DNA of 52,206 nt from Streptomyces exfoliatus. Its GTDB lineage: Bacteria; Actinomycetota; Actinomycetes; Streptomycetales; Streptomycetaceae. The notes below the pieces were generated by a model. That model did no database searches. It was not told the DNA's origin and was given only the letters and a program-made list of their open reading frames with translations. Location: positions 1 to 52,206 of the forward strand of contig NZ_JNZP01000034.1 in NCBI RefSeq assembly GCF_000725545.1, written 5' to 3'. Each line of letters starts with the position of its first letter. The first letter of the stretch is position 1. Position numbers and translations under genes: made by a program. This document shows, one piece after another, positions 19,120 to 27,914 of this stretch.

Positions 19120-19626
19120 ATGCGCGTGTACGTCCCCCTGACCCTCCCCGGTCTCGCACAGGCGCACAAGGCGGGCGAGCTGGGCCCCGGCCCGCTGACG
19201 GCCTACGCCGTGACCCCCGCCCTGCGCGAGTGGTACGTCTCCGACGACATCGAGGAGCTGGAGTACGCGGCGCTCAACCGGGCCGCCTCCGCCTCCCTGC
19301 GCCTCGTGGCCGGCGACCCCGACGCCCCCCGGCGCCGGATCGTCGTCGCCGTGGACGTGGCCGACAAGGACGCGGTCACGGACCCCGACCGGGGGCTCGA
19401 CGCGGGCTCCATCGGCGAGGTCCGCATCGCCGGGTCCGTCCCGCTCGCCAAGGCGGCCGCGGTGCACGCCGACGCGGACGACGCGCAGGCCGACGTGACG
19501 GCCGCCGCAGACGCGCTGGGGGCGGCGGACCAGGGCGATGACGACGCGCAGTTCGTCGTGGACGGGGCCGAGGACCACGAGCTGCTGTGGTTCGGGGTGC
19601 AGGAGATCCCCGCGCTGCTGGGCTGA
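19120..19626 (+). CDS. DUF6912 family protein
   Basis: This is a 168-residue acidic cytosolic protein. It starts MRVYVPLTLPGLAQAHKAGELGPGPLTAYAVTP, a pattern seen in many actinobacterial proteins of this family. EWYVSDDIEELEYAALNRAA and a strand-rich middle (RIVVAVDVAD) follow, and it ends with HELLWFGVQEIPALLG. Residues ~115-145 are a low-complexity Ala/Asp stretch. It has no catalytic motif that I can recognise. The next gene (HAD hydrolase) begins 57 bases later on the same strand, so they may be co-transcribed. Family membership is by resemblance and function is unknown. Confidence 0.75.
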   Translation: MRVYVPLTLPGLAQAHKAGELGPGPLTAYAVTPALREWYVSDDIEELEYAALNRAASASLRLVAGDPDAPRRRIVVAVDVADKDAVTDPDRGLDAGSIGEVRIAGSVPLAKAAAVHADADDAQADVTAAADALGAADQGDDDAQFVVDGAEDHELLWFGVQEIPALLG

Positions 19627-19683
19627 GCGGCTCGGAGCCACCGCCGAGTCTTCGCTGTCGGACCCGCCGGGTACCTTCTTGGG

Positions 19684-20352
19684 ATGGGGAAGCGCGACGG
19701 CTTGCGCGGCAAGCATCTGGTCTGGGACTGGAACGGCACACTGCTCGACGACATCGGCGCGGTCATCGGGGCGACCAACGCCGCCTTCGCCGAGCTCGGG
19801 CTCGAACCGATCACCCTGGAGCGGTACCGGGAGCTGTACACGGTGCCGGTGCCGAAGTTCTACGAGCGGCTCATGGGGCGGCTGCCCACCGACGCGGAAT
19901 GGACCGTCATGGACGGCGCCTTCCACCGGCACTACTGGCAGCGCGCCGAGGACTGCGGGCTGACCTCCGGTGCCGCCGAGCTGCTCGCGGCGCGGCAGGC
20001 GTCCGGGTTCACGCAGTCGCTGCTGTCCCTCGCGCCGCACGCGGAGCTGATACCGCTGGTGCGGCGGCACGGGATCGCCGAGCGGTTCCTGCGCATGGAC
20101 GGGCGCGTCGACGCCTCGACGGACGGGAAGTCCGGGCACATGGTGCGGCACCTGGCGGCGCTTCGCGTCGCCGCGGAGAGGGTCGTCGTCATCGGTGACG
20201 CGGCGGACGACGCGGTGGCGGCGGCGCATGTGGGGGCCCGGGCGGTGCTGTACACCGGGGGCTCGCACAGTCGGGCTTCGCTCTCGCGGGTCGGGGTGCC
20301 GGTGGTGGACTCCCTGGAGGAGGCCGTCGCCGTCGCGGAGGAGCTGGTCTGA
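19684..20352 (+). CDS. HAD-family hydrolase, phosphoglycolate phosphatase-like
   Basis: This is a 222-residue HAD hydrolase with an alpha-helical cap of the phosphoglycolate phosphatase type. Motif I is LVWDWNGTLLDD with nucleophile D15; the usual second Asp (D+2) is N17, a variant seen in a subset of HAD proteins that may lower or alter phosphatase activity. The cap spans about 25-95. Motif II is QSLLSLAP, motif III has a lysine near K146 (DGKSGHM), and motif IV is VVVIGDAADDAVAAAHVG. The substrate is unknown. It follows the DUF6912 gene and is convergent with the DJ-1/PfpI gene across a hairpin-rich gap. Confidence 0.88.
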   Translation: MGKRDGLRGKHLVWDWNGTLLDDIGAVIGATNAAFAELGLEPITLERYRELYTVPVPKFYERLMGRLPTDAEWTVMDGAFHRHYWQRAEDCGLTSGAAELLAARQASGFTQSLLSLAPHAELIPLVRRHGIAERFLRMDGRVDASTDGKSGHMVRHLAALRVAAERVVVIGDAADDAVAAAHVGARAVLYTGGSHSRASLSRVGVPVVDSLEEAVAVAEELV

Positions 20353-20390
20353 CGGCCGACGGTCGGTGGGGCGCCGGGTGCGGCCCGGTG

Positions 20391-20497
20391 GGTGGTTGTG
20401 CCCACCCGTTCCGCCCCGGCGGAACGCATGGACACAACCACACCGGACGGGCGGTGCCGGCCCACAACCACGCCAGGCGGCGTCAGCCCACGACCAC
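20391..20497. repeat. CACAACCAC-type repeat cluster with large hairpin terminator
   Basis: GTGGTTGTG (20392-20400) pairs with CACAACCAC (20433-20441), and inside it CGTTCCGCC pairs with GGCGGAACG (20407-20426) around a two-base loop. Two further copies of the arm follow: CCCACAACCAC at 20461-20471 and CCCACGACCAC at 20487-20497. The element fills the gap between two convergent genes, so it is probably a bidirectional terminator. The repeated arm suggests a small dispersed Streptomyces repeat. No T tract is present. Confidence 0.7.
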
Positions 20498-20506
20498 CGG
20501 AGCGGG

Positions 20507-21061
20507 TCAGCCCTTCGCGCGGAGGACCTTCAGGAATTCGCGCATCCAGGTGGGGTGGTCCGGCCAGGCCCGGGAGGAGACCAGGAGGCCGTCGACGACC
20601 GCCGCGCTGTCCTGGAAGGTCGCACCGGCCGCCTGCATGTCGAGTTCGAGCGCAGGGTACGCCGTGACCCGGCGGCCCTCCAGGCCGCCGACCGCCGCCG
20701 TCAGGAGCGGGCCGTGGCAGATCTGGGCCACCGGCTTGTCGGCGTCGAAGAAGGCCTTGAGGACCTTGCGGAGCTCCGGGTCGTTGCGCAGGTACTCCGG
20801 CGCGCGGCCGCCCGGGATCACCACCGCCACGTACGCGCCCGGGTCGACCTCCGAGAAGGCCAGGTCGGCGGGCCAGGTGTAGCCGGGCTTCTCGGTGTAC
20901 GTGTCGAAGCCGGGTTCGAAGTCGTGGACGACGAACCGGAGCTGCTTGCGCGCCGGGGCCGCGATGTCGACCTCGTATCCCTCTTCGAGCAGTCGCTGGT
21001 AGGGGTACAGCACCTCCAGCGACTCCGCCGCGTCCCCGGTCACGATCAGGATCTTCGCCAT
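20507..21061 (-). CDS. DJ-1/PfpI family protein
   Basis: This 184-residue protein has the DJ-1/PfpI flavodoxin-like fold: MAKILIVTGDAAESLEVLYP, VVIPGGRAPEYLRND, and the nucleophile elbow VAQICHGPLLTA with C115 followed by His. Members include chaperones, glyoxalase III-type enzymes and proteases, and the exact activity cannot be told. The ATG at 21061 follows GGGAGAGCC, a clear ribosome-binding site. The gene is divergent from the glutamate dehydrogenase gene and convergent with the HAD gene. It is probably a single-gene unit, possibly stress related. Confidence 0.9.
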   Translation of the reverse strand: MAKILIVTGDAAESLEVLYPYQRLLEEGYEVDIAAPARKQLRFVVHDFEPGFDTYTEKPGYTWPADLAFSEVDPGAYVAVVIPGGRAPEYLRNDPELRKVLKAFFDADKPVAQICHGPLLTAAVGGLEGRRVTAYPALELDMQAAGATFQDSAAVVDGLLVSSRAWPDHPTWMREFLKVLRAKG

Positions 21062-21208
21062 GGCTCTCCCAGATCACAGATGGTCGGTCTGCCGTGCCGT
21101 GCCCATGCTCGGGTACACGCTGCCCGTGGCGGGGCACTTTGCCAAGAGGACATGTGTCGCTGTCCATAACGTCAAACTTCCACCCCCTCTTTTGTACACA
21201 TACGGACC

Positions 21209-21239
21209 ATGACGGCCCGGGGGTCGAGGACGATAGGCT
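21209..21239 (+). promoter_or_regulatory. Candidate promoter of the glutamate dehydrogenase gene
   Basis: ATGACG (21209-21214, near TTGACG) and TAGGCT (21234-21239) are separated by 19 bases, giving a possible start near 21246 and a leader of ~245 bases. The 431-base gap 21062-21492 holds no gene. It also contains CATAACGTC twice (near 21165 and 21399), which might bind a regulator. Confidence 0.4.
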
Positions 21240-21492
21240 TTTCCCGTGATCAGCGCGATACGCCGAGGGGGCAATGCAGCCCCCGGCTGCCGCCCGGCCC
21301 GCGACAGCGGCCGGGCCGACCGTGCGTTCGCCGATCCTCTCCGTCCGGGCGCGCCGCGCTCTGTGGCCGATAACGACCCGGGCATCTCTCATCCGGGCAT
21401 AACGTCGACTTCGACCGGAATCACCGCGTCGTGGCGTTGTCCCCTTCCTTCCACCGACGTCACGCAACGGCGCGCGACCAGGAGTCAGAGGC

Positions 21493-24400
21493 ATGCAGAC
21501 CAAGCTGGACGAAGCCAAGGCCGAGCTGCTCGAAAGGGCTGCCCGGGTAGCTGAGCACAGCCCGGTCGGGGGGCGACTTCCGACGGGCCCGGAGGGTGAG
21601 CGCCCGGACCGGGACGCTGTGCTCGAGTACCTCCAGCGCTACTACCTGCACACGGCGCCGGAGGACCTCGGCGACCGGGACCCGGTCGACGTGTTCGGTG
21701 CCGCGCTCTCTCACTACCGGCTCGCGGAGAACCGCCCGCAGGGCACCGCGAACGTGCGCGTCCACACTCCGACGGTCGAGGAGAACGGCTGGACGAGCAG
21801 CCACTCCGTCGTCGAGGTCGTCACCGACGACATGCCGTTCCTCGTCGACTCCGTCACCAACGAGCTGTCCCGCCAGGGCCGCGGCATCCACGTCGTGATC
21901 CACCCGCAGGTCCTCGTCCGCCGTGACGTGGCCGGCAAGCTCATCGAGGTCCTCTCGGCCCAGATCCACGGCGAGCTGCCGCACGACGCGCTCACCGAGT
22001 CCTGGATCCACGTCGAGATCGACCGCGAGACCGACCGCGCCGACCTCAAGCAGATCACCGCGGACCTGCTGCGCGTCCTGTCCGACGTCCGCGAGACGGT
22101 CGAGGACTGGGAGAAGATGCGCGATGCCGCCCTGCGCATCGCCGACGGCCTCCCGGACGAGCCCACCGCGTCCGACCTGCGCCCCACCGAGGTGGAGGAG
22201 GCCCGCGAGCTGCTGCGCTGGCTGGCCGACGACCACTTCACCTTCCTCGGCTTCCGCGAGTACGAGCTGGTCAACGGCGACGCCCTGTCCGCCGTCCCCG
22301 GCACCGGCCTCGGCATCCTGCGCTCCGACCCGCACCACAGCGGTGACGACGAGGGCCACCACGCCCACCCCGTCTCGCCGTCCTTCAGCCGGCTGCCCGC
22401 CGACGCCCGCGCCAAGGCGCGCGAGCACAAGCTGCTGATCCTGACGAAGGCCAACAGCCGGGCGACCGTGCACCGCCCCTCGTACCTCGACTACGTCGGC
22501 GTGAAGAAGTTCGACGCCGACGGCAACGTCGTCGGCGAGCGCCGCTTCCTCGGCCTGTTCTCCTCGGCCGCCTACACCGAGTCCGTCCGCCGGGTCCCGG
22601 TCGTCAAGCGCAAGGTGCAGGAGGTCCTGGAGGGCGCCGGCTTCTCGCCCAACAGCCACGACGGCCGCGACCTCCTCCAGATCCTGGAGACGTACCCCCG
22701 CGACGAGCTGTTCCAGACCCCGGTCGACCAGCTCCAGGCCATCGTCACCAGCGTCCTGTACCTGCAGGAGCGGCGCCGACTGCGCCTCTACCTGCGTCAG
22801 GACGAGTACGGCCGCTACTACTCGGCCCTCGTCTACCTGCCGCGCGACCGCTACACGACCCGCGTCCGGCTGCGGATCATCGACATCCTGAAGGAGGAGC
22901 TCGGCGGCATCAGCGTCGACTTCACCGCCTGGAACACCGAGTCGATCCTGTCCCGGCTGCACTTCGTCGTCCGCGTCAAGCCCGGCACCGAGCTGGCGAA
23001 GCTCACCGACGCCGACGTCGACCGCATCGAGGCCCGGCTCGTCGACGCCGCCCGCTCCTGGGCCGACGGCTTCGGCGAGGCGCTCAACGCCGAGCTGGGC
23101 GAGGAGCGCGCCGCCGAGCTGCTGCGCCGCTACGGCAACGCCTTCCCCGAGGGCTACAAGGCCGACCACTCGCCGCGCGCGGCCGTCGCCGACCTCGTCC
23201 ACCTGGAGGCGCTGGCCCGGACCGAGGGCAAGGACTTCGCGCTCTCCCTGTACGAGCCGGTCATCGCGGGTCCCGGCGAGCGCCGCTTCAAGATCTACAA
23301 GACGGGCGACCCGATCTCCCTGTCCGCCGTCCTGCCGGTGCTCAACCGGCTCGGCGTCGAGGTCACCGACGAGCGCCCCTACGAGCTGCGCTGCGCCGAC
23401 CGCACGCACGCCTGGGTCTACGACTTCGGTCTGCGGCTGCCCGCCCCGACCGGCAACGGCCTCTCCTTCGGCGACGACGCCCGCGAGCGTTTCCAGGAGG
23501 CCTTCGCCGCTACTTGGATGGGTCAGGCGGAGAACGACAACTTCAACTCGCTCGTCCTCTCCGCCGGGCTCACCTGGCGCCAGGCGATGGTGCTGCGCGC
23601 CTACGCCAAGTACCTGCGCCAGGCCGGTTCGACGTTCAGCCAGGACTACATGGAGGACACCCTCCGCAACAACGTCCACACCACCCGGCTGCTCGTCTCC
23701 CTCTTCGAGGCCAGGATGGCCCCGGAGCGCCAGCGCGCCGGCACGGAGCTGACCGACGGCATCCTGGAGGAGCTGGACGGCGCCCTCGACCAGGTCGCGA
23801 GCCTGGACGAGGACCGGATCCTGCGGGCCTTCCTCGCCGTCATCAAGGCCACCCTGCGGACCAACTTCTTCCAGAGGAACGCCGAGGGCGAGCAGCACTC
23901 CTACGTGTCGATGAAGTTCGACCCGCAGGCCATCCCCGAGCTTCCGGCACCGCGCCCGGCCTTCGAGATCTGGGTGTACTCCCCGCGCGTCGAGGGCGTC
24001 CACCTGCGCTTCGGCAAGGTCGCCCGAGGCGGTCTGCGCTGGTCGGACCGGCGTGAGGACTTCCGTACGGAGATCCTCGGCCTGGTCAAGGCGCAGATGG
24101 TGAAGAACACCGTCATCGTGCCGGTCGGCGCCAAGGGCGGCTTCGTCGCCAAGCAGCTCCCGGACCCCTCCGTGGACCGGGACGCCTGGCTGGCCGAGGG
24201 CATCGCCTCGTACAAGACCTTCATCTCGGCGCTGCTCGACATCACCGACAACCTGGTCGCGGGCGAGGTCGTGCCGCCGGTCGACGTGGTCCGCCACGAC
24301 GAGGACGACACCTACCTCGTGGTCGCCGCCGACAAGGGCACCGCGACCTTCTCCGACATCGCCAACGGGGTCGCCGAGTCGTACGGCTTCTGGCTCGGTG

Positions 24401-26454
24401 ACGCCTTCGCCTCCGGCGGTTCCGCCGGCTACGACCACAAGGGCATGGGCATCACCGCCCGCGGCGCCTGGGAGTCCGTCAAGCGCCACTTCCGCGAGCT
24501 GGGCCACGACACCCAGACCGAGGACTTCACGGTCGTCGGCGTCGGCGACATGTCCGGCGACGTCTTCGGCAACGGCATGCTGCTGAGCGAGCACATCCGG
24601 CTCGTCGCGGCCTTCGACCACCGGCACATCTTCATCGACCCGAACCCGGACGCGGCCGTCTCGTACGCCGAGCGCCGCCGGCTCTTCGAGCTGCCCCGCT
24701 CGTCCTGGGCCGACTACGATCCGGCGCTGCTCTCCGCGGGCGGTGGCATCCACGCCCGCAGCGCCAAGTCGATCCCGGTCAACGCGCACGTCAGGGCCGC
24801 CCTCGGCATCGAGGACGGCGTCACCAAGATGACCCCGGCCGAGCTGATGAAGGCGGTGCTCCACGCGCCCGTCGACCTGCTGTGGAACGGCGGCATCGGC
24901 ACGTACGTCAAGTCCTCCGTCGAGTCCAACGCCGACGTCGGCGACAAGGCCAACGACGCCATCCGCGTCGACGGCCAGGACGTCCGCGCCAAGGTCATCG
25001 GCGAGGGCGGCAACCTCGGCGCGACCCAGCTGGGCCGCATCGAGTTCGCCCGGGTCGGCGGCCCCGAGGGCCACGGCGGCAAGGTCAACACCGACGCCAT
25101 CGACAACAGCGCCGGCGTCGACACCTCCGACCACGAGGTCAACATCAAGATCCTGCTCAACGGGCTCGTCTCCGAGGGCGACATGACCGTCAAGCAGCGC
25201 AACAAGATCCTCGCGGAGATGACCGACGAGGTCGGCACGCTCGTCCTGCGCAACAACTACGCGCAGAACACGGCCCTGGCCAATGCCGTCGCCCAGTCGC
25301 CGTCCCTCCTCCACGCCCACCAGCGGTACATGCGCCGCCTGGGCCGCGACGGCAGCCTCGACCGCTCCCTGGAGTTCCTGCCCAACGACCGGCAGATCCG
25401 CGAACTGCTCAACACCAACCGGGGCCTGAGCCAGCCGGAGCTCGCCGTCCTCCTCGCGTACACCAAGATCACGGTGGCCGACGAGCTGATCGGCACGGAG
25501 CTGCCGGACGACCCGTACCTGCGCGGGCTGCTCCACGCGTACTTCCCGACGCTGCTGCGCGAGAAGTTCACCGAGGCCGTCGACAACCACGCGCTGCGCC
25601 GCGAGATCGTCACCACGATCCTGGTCAACGACACCGTCAACACCGGTGGCTCGACCTTCCTGCACCGCCTCCGCGAGGAGACCGGCGCGTCGATCGAGGA
25701 GATCGTCAGGGCGCAGACCGCCGCCCGCGTCGTCTTCCGGCTCAGCCAGGTGTGGGACGCCGTGGAGGCGCTCGACAACCAGGTGCCGGCCGAGGTGCAG
25801 ACCCGGATGCGGCTGCACTCCCGCCGGCTCGTCGAGCGCGGCACGCGCTGGCTGCTCAACAACCGGCCGCAGCCGCTCCAGCTCACCGAGACCATCGAGT
25901 TCTTCGCCGACCGTGTCGAGGAGGTCTGGGCGCAGCTGCCGTCGCTGCTGCGCGGCGCGGACCTGGAGTGGTACCAGTCGATCCTGGACGAGCTGACCGC
26001 GTTCGGTGTGCCGGAGGAGCTCGCGCTGCGGGTCGCAGGCTTCTCCTCCGCGTTCCCGATCCTCGACGTCGTCGCCATCGCGGACCGGACGGGCAAGGAG
26101 CCGCTCGCGGTGGCCGAGGTCTACTACGACCTGGCCGACCGGCTGCGGATCACCGACCTGATGGACCGGATCGTCGAGCTGCCCCGCAGCGACCGGTGGC
26201 AGTCGATGGCCCGCGCCTCGATCCGTGAGGACCTGTTCGCGGCGCACTCGGCGCTCACGGCGGACGTCCTGGCGGCCGGGAACGGCACGTCGAGCCCGGA
26301 GGAGCGGTTCAAGGCCTGGGAGCAGAAGAACGCGGCGATCCTGGGCCGCGCGCGGACGACCCTGGAGGAGATCCAGGGTTCGGACACCTTCGACCTGGCG
26401 AACCTGTCCGTGGCGATGCGGACCATGCGCACGCTGCTGCGTACGCACAGCTAG
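21493..26454 (+). CDS. gdh: NAD-specific glutamate dehydrogenase, large (180-kDa) type
   Basis: This is a 1653-residue enzyme converting glutamate to 2-oxoglutarate and ammonia with NAD, a catabolic and anaplerotic step. The length matches the L_180 class first described in Streptomyces clavuligerus. The N-terminal ~700 residues form the regulatory ACT-like part (VRVHTPTVEENGW, DDMPFLVDSVTNEL). The catalytic domain (about 730-1230) has RFGKVARGGLRWSDRREDFR, VPVGAKGGFV, GSAGYDHKGMGITARGAWES and the nucleotide-binding stretch VVGVGDMSGDVFGNGML. A long helical C-terminal domain follows. The ATG at 21493 has AGGAG upstream. It is monocistronic and ends in a very strong terminator. Confidence 0.97.
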   Translation: MQTKLDEAKAELLERAARVAEHSPVGGRLPTGPEGERPDRDAVLEYLQRYYLHTAPEDLGDRDPVDVFGAALSHYRLAENRPQGTANVRVHTPTVEENGWTSSHSVVEVVTDDMPFLVDSVTNELSRQGRGIHVVIHPQVLVRRDVAGKLIEVLSAQIHGELPHDALTESWIHVEIDRETDRADLKQITADLLRVLSDVRETVEDWEKMRDAALRIADGLPDEPTASDLRPTEVEEARELLRWLADDHFTFLGFREYELVNGDALSAVPGTGLGILRSDPHHSGDDEGHHAHPVSPSFSRLPADARAKAREHKLLILTKANSRATVHRPSYLDYVGVKKFDADGNVVGERRFLGLFSSAAYTESVRRVPVVKRKVQEVLEGAGFSPNSHDGRDLLQILETYPRDELFQTPVDQLQAIVTSVLYLQERRRLRLYLRQDEYGRYYSALVYLPRDRYTTRVRLRIIDILKEELGGISVDFTAWNTESILSRLHFVVRVKPGTELAKLTDADVDRIEARLVDAARSWADGFGEALNAELGEERAAELLRRYGNAFPEGYKADHSPRAAVADLVHLEALARTEGKDFALSLYEPVIAGPGERRFKIYKTGDPISLSAVLPVLNRLGVEVTDERPYELRCADRTHAWVYDFGLRLPAPTGNGLSFGDDARERFQEAFAATWMGQAENDNFNSLVLSAGLTWRQAMVLRAYAKYLRQAGSTFSQDYMEDTLRNNVHTTRLLVSLFEARMAPERQRAGTELTDGILEELDGALDQVASLDEDRILRAFLAVIKATLRTNFFQRNAEGEQHSYVSMKFDPQAIPELPAPRPAFEIWVYSPRVEGVHLRFGKVARGGLRWSDRREDFRTEILGLVKAQMVKNTVIVPVGAKGGFVAKQLPDPSVDRDAWLAEGIASYKTFISALLDITDNLVAGEVVPPVDVVRHDEDDTYLVVAADKGTATFSDIANGVAESYGFWLGDAFASGGSAGYDHKGMGITARGAWESVKRHFRELGHDTQTEDFTVVGVGDMSGDVFGNGMLLSEHIRLVAAFDHRHIFIDPNPDAAVSYAERRRLFELPRSSWADYDPALLSAGGGIHARSAKSIPVNAHVRAALGIEDGVTKMTPAELMKAVLHAPVDLLWNGGIGTYVKSSVESNADVGDKANDAIRVDGQDVRAKVIGEGGNLGATQLGRIEFARVGGPEGHGGKVNTDAIDNSAGVDTSDHEVNIKILLNGLVSEGDMTVKQRNKILAEMTDEVGTLVLRNNYAQNTALANAVAQSPSLLHAHQRYMRRLGRDGSLDRSLEFLPNDRQIRELLNTNRGLSQPELAVLLAYTKITVADELIGTELPDDPYLRGLLHAYFPTLLREKFTEAVDNHALRREIVTTILVNDTVNTGGSTFLHRLREETGASIEEIVRAQTAARVVFRLSQVWDAVEALDNQVPAEVQTRMRLHSRRLVERGTRWLLNNRPQPLQLTETIEFFADRVEEVWAQLPSLLRGADLEWYQSILDELTAFGVPEELALRVAGFSSAFPILDVVAIADRTGKEPLAVAEVYYDLADRLRITDLMDRIVELPRSDRWQSMARASIREDLFAAHSALTADVLAAGNGTSSPEERFKAWEQKNAAILGRARTTLEEIQGSDTFDLANLSVAMRTMRTLLRTHS

Positions 26455-26464
26455 GCATGCGTGA

Positions 26465-26500
26465 GGAAGGGCCCCGCCGGATGTCCGGCGGGGCCCTTCC
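26465..26500 (+). terminator. Strong terminator of the glutamate dehydrogenase gene
   Basis: A perfect 17-bp stem, GGAAGGGCCCCGCCGGA with its complement, surrounds a two-base TG. It begins 11 bases after the stop. It lies between two convergent genes and probably works for both strands. Confidence 0.85.
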
Positions 26501-26555
26501 GTCGTTCCGTGCTCTCCGTCGTTCCGTGTGCTTCTCCGTCGTTCCCGGCCTTACG

Positions 26556-27872
26556 TCATTCCACGGTGGTCGCGACCGTCGAGGTCCACAGGCGGCGGGC
26601 GGCGAGCAGGGCCGCCGCGAGCAGCAGGGCGTTGCGGAGCACCATCACGGCGAGCCCCTGGGCGGTGCCCGCGATGACCTGGTCGTACAGGACGGGGTAC
26701 GCGAGCGAGCTCAGCGCGGCGGCCGGCAGCAGGAGCAGCGCCACCGGGCGCATCACGGTGTCGCGGCAGGTCAGGCAGACGGCGGCGAGTCCGAGCAGCC
26801 AGATCATGTACTGGGGGCTGATCACCCGGCTGGTGGCGGTGAACAGCAGGACGGCGGTGAAGGCCGCGTCGAGCGGGGTGGCGGGGGTCCAGCGGCGGGC
26901 CTGGAGGCGCCACAGGAGCAGCCAGCCGAAGGCGATGACGGTGAGCAGCAGGGCGAGGTGACCGATGCTGGAGACGTACGGGCCGACGTACTCGAAGGCC
27001 CCGTAGCGGAACTCGACCCTGCCCGGCCAGGCGCCGGTGGCCTGGGCGAGCGCGAGCGCCGTGCCGCCGAGGGACTCGATCTGGATGCCCCGGTCGCCCT
27101 GCTGGCGAAGGAAGCCCAGGGGCCCGGAGAAGAAGAGCGCGAGGGTGGCGAGGAGGGCGACGGCCGCGACGGCGGCGGCGGTCCAGGCCTCTTTGGTGGT
27201 ACGGCCCCGGGGGGTGCCGATCAAAGCGAGCACCGGCCAGACCTTGACCATCGCGCCGATCCCGGCGAGCGCGCCGCCGAGCTGGTGGGCGGCGGTGGAG
27301 CGGCCGCCGAGGGCGAGCAGGGCGAGGACGGCGAGGGCGGTGGTCTGGACGTCGTACCGGGCGAGCGGCAGGTGGAGGAGGAGCGGCAGGCCGCAGACCC
27401 AGAACCAGGCGCCGTGGGTGAGCCGGGCGCTGTCGGCGCGGGCGAGGGCGCAGGCGATGACCGCGTCGGCGAGGAGGGCGAGGGCGACGAACGCCTGGAA
27501 GTAGGTCAGCCAGGGGAGGACGCCCGGCGACATGATCACCAGCCCCGCGCCGGGCGGGTACTGCCAGGTGACGTCGCCGGCCGGGAAGGTGCCCTGCGCG
27601 AACTGCCCGTACCAGTGGTGGTAGAGGTCCACCTCGCGGCCGACGCCGCCGATGCCGAGGGTGTCGCGGAGGAGCAGCAGGACCATGCCGACGCGGGTGA
27701 GCAGCCAGACGGAGGCGAGGGCGAGGAGGGGGCCGCTGCCGACCGTGACGAAGGTGGCGGAGGTGAAGGTGTCCGACGCGAAGGGGGAGCCGGTCAGCGC
27801 GGGGGGCTCGGTTCCGGTGCGCGGTGGCGGTGGCGGCGGTTGCGGGGGCGACTGGGGGTGATCGTTCGTCAT
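26556..27872 (-). CDS. GT87-type polytopic membrane glycosyltransferase
   Basis: This 438-residue membrane protein has ~10 hydrophobic helices after a Pro-rich cytoplasmic start. The first periplasmic loop has EVDLYHHWYGQFAQGTFPAGD followed by WQYPPGAG, which resembles the acidic loop and YPPG motif of GT87 (DUF2029) enzymes that use polyprenyl-phosphate sugars such as mannose or arabinofuranose in envelope glycans. LARYDVQTTALAVLALLALG and SRVISPQYMIWLLGLAAVCL are further family-like segments. TACAGT (27881-27886, minus) lies eight bases before the ATG, so the transcript may be leaderless. The neighbouring exporter genes suggest a shared role in cell-surface polysaccharide synthesis. The sugar donor is unknown. 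Confidence 0.82.
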   Translation of the reverse strand: MTNDHPQSPPQPPPPPPRTGTEPPALTGSPFASDTFTSATFVTVGSGPLLALASVWLLTRVGMVLLLLRDTLGIGGVGREVDLYHHWYGQFAQGTFPAGDVTWQYPPGAGLVIMSPGVLPWLTYFQAFVALALLADAVIACALARADSARLTHGAWFWVCGLPLLLHLPLARYDVQTTALAVLALLALGGRSTAAHQLGGALAGIGAMVKVWPVLALIGTPRGRTTKEAWTAAAVAAVALLATLALFFSGPLGFLRQQGDRGIQIESLGGTALALAQATGAWPGRVEFRYGAFEYVGPYVSSIGHLALLLTVIAFGWLLLWRLQARRWTPATPLDAAFTAVLLFTATSRVISPQYMIWLLGLAAVCLTCRDTVMRPVALLLLPAAALSSLAYPVLYDQVIAGTAQGLAVMVLRNALLLAAALLAARRLWTSTVATTVE

Positions 27873-27880
27873 CCTTCCGC

Positions 27881-27886
27881 ACTGTA
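27881..27886 (-). promoter_or_regulatory. Candidate -10 box for a leaderless GT87 mRNA
   Basis: On the minus strand TACAGT ends eight bases before the ATG, the spacing expected when transcription starts at the A of the start codon. A GGAAGG directly abuts the ATG, too close to serve as a normal ribosome-binding site. No good -35 is seen. Confidence 0.4.
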
Positions 27887-27914
27887 GACCGCTATGCGCT
27901 GTTTGCCCTGTTTC

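Noticed and set aside
21460..26448. A 1662-codon minus-strand reading frame opposite the glutamate dehydrogenase gene
   Set aside because: It is the mirror frame created by extreme third-position G/C. The composition is skewed to Val, Asp, Gly, Arg and Leu with no recognisable domain, while the plus strand encodes a complete known enzyme. The same applies to the long frames opposite secA and pkaA and across lpqB.
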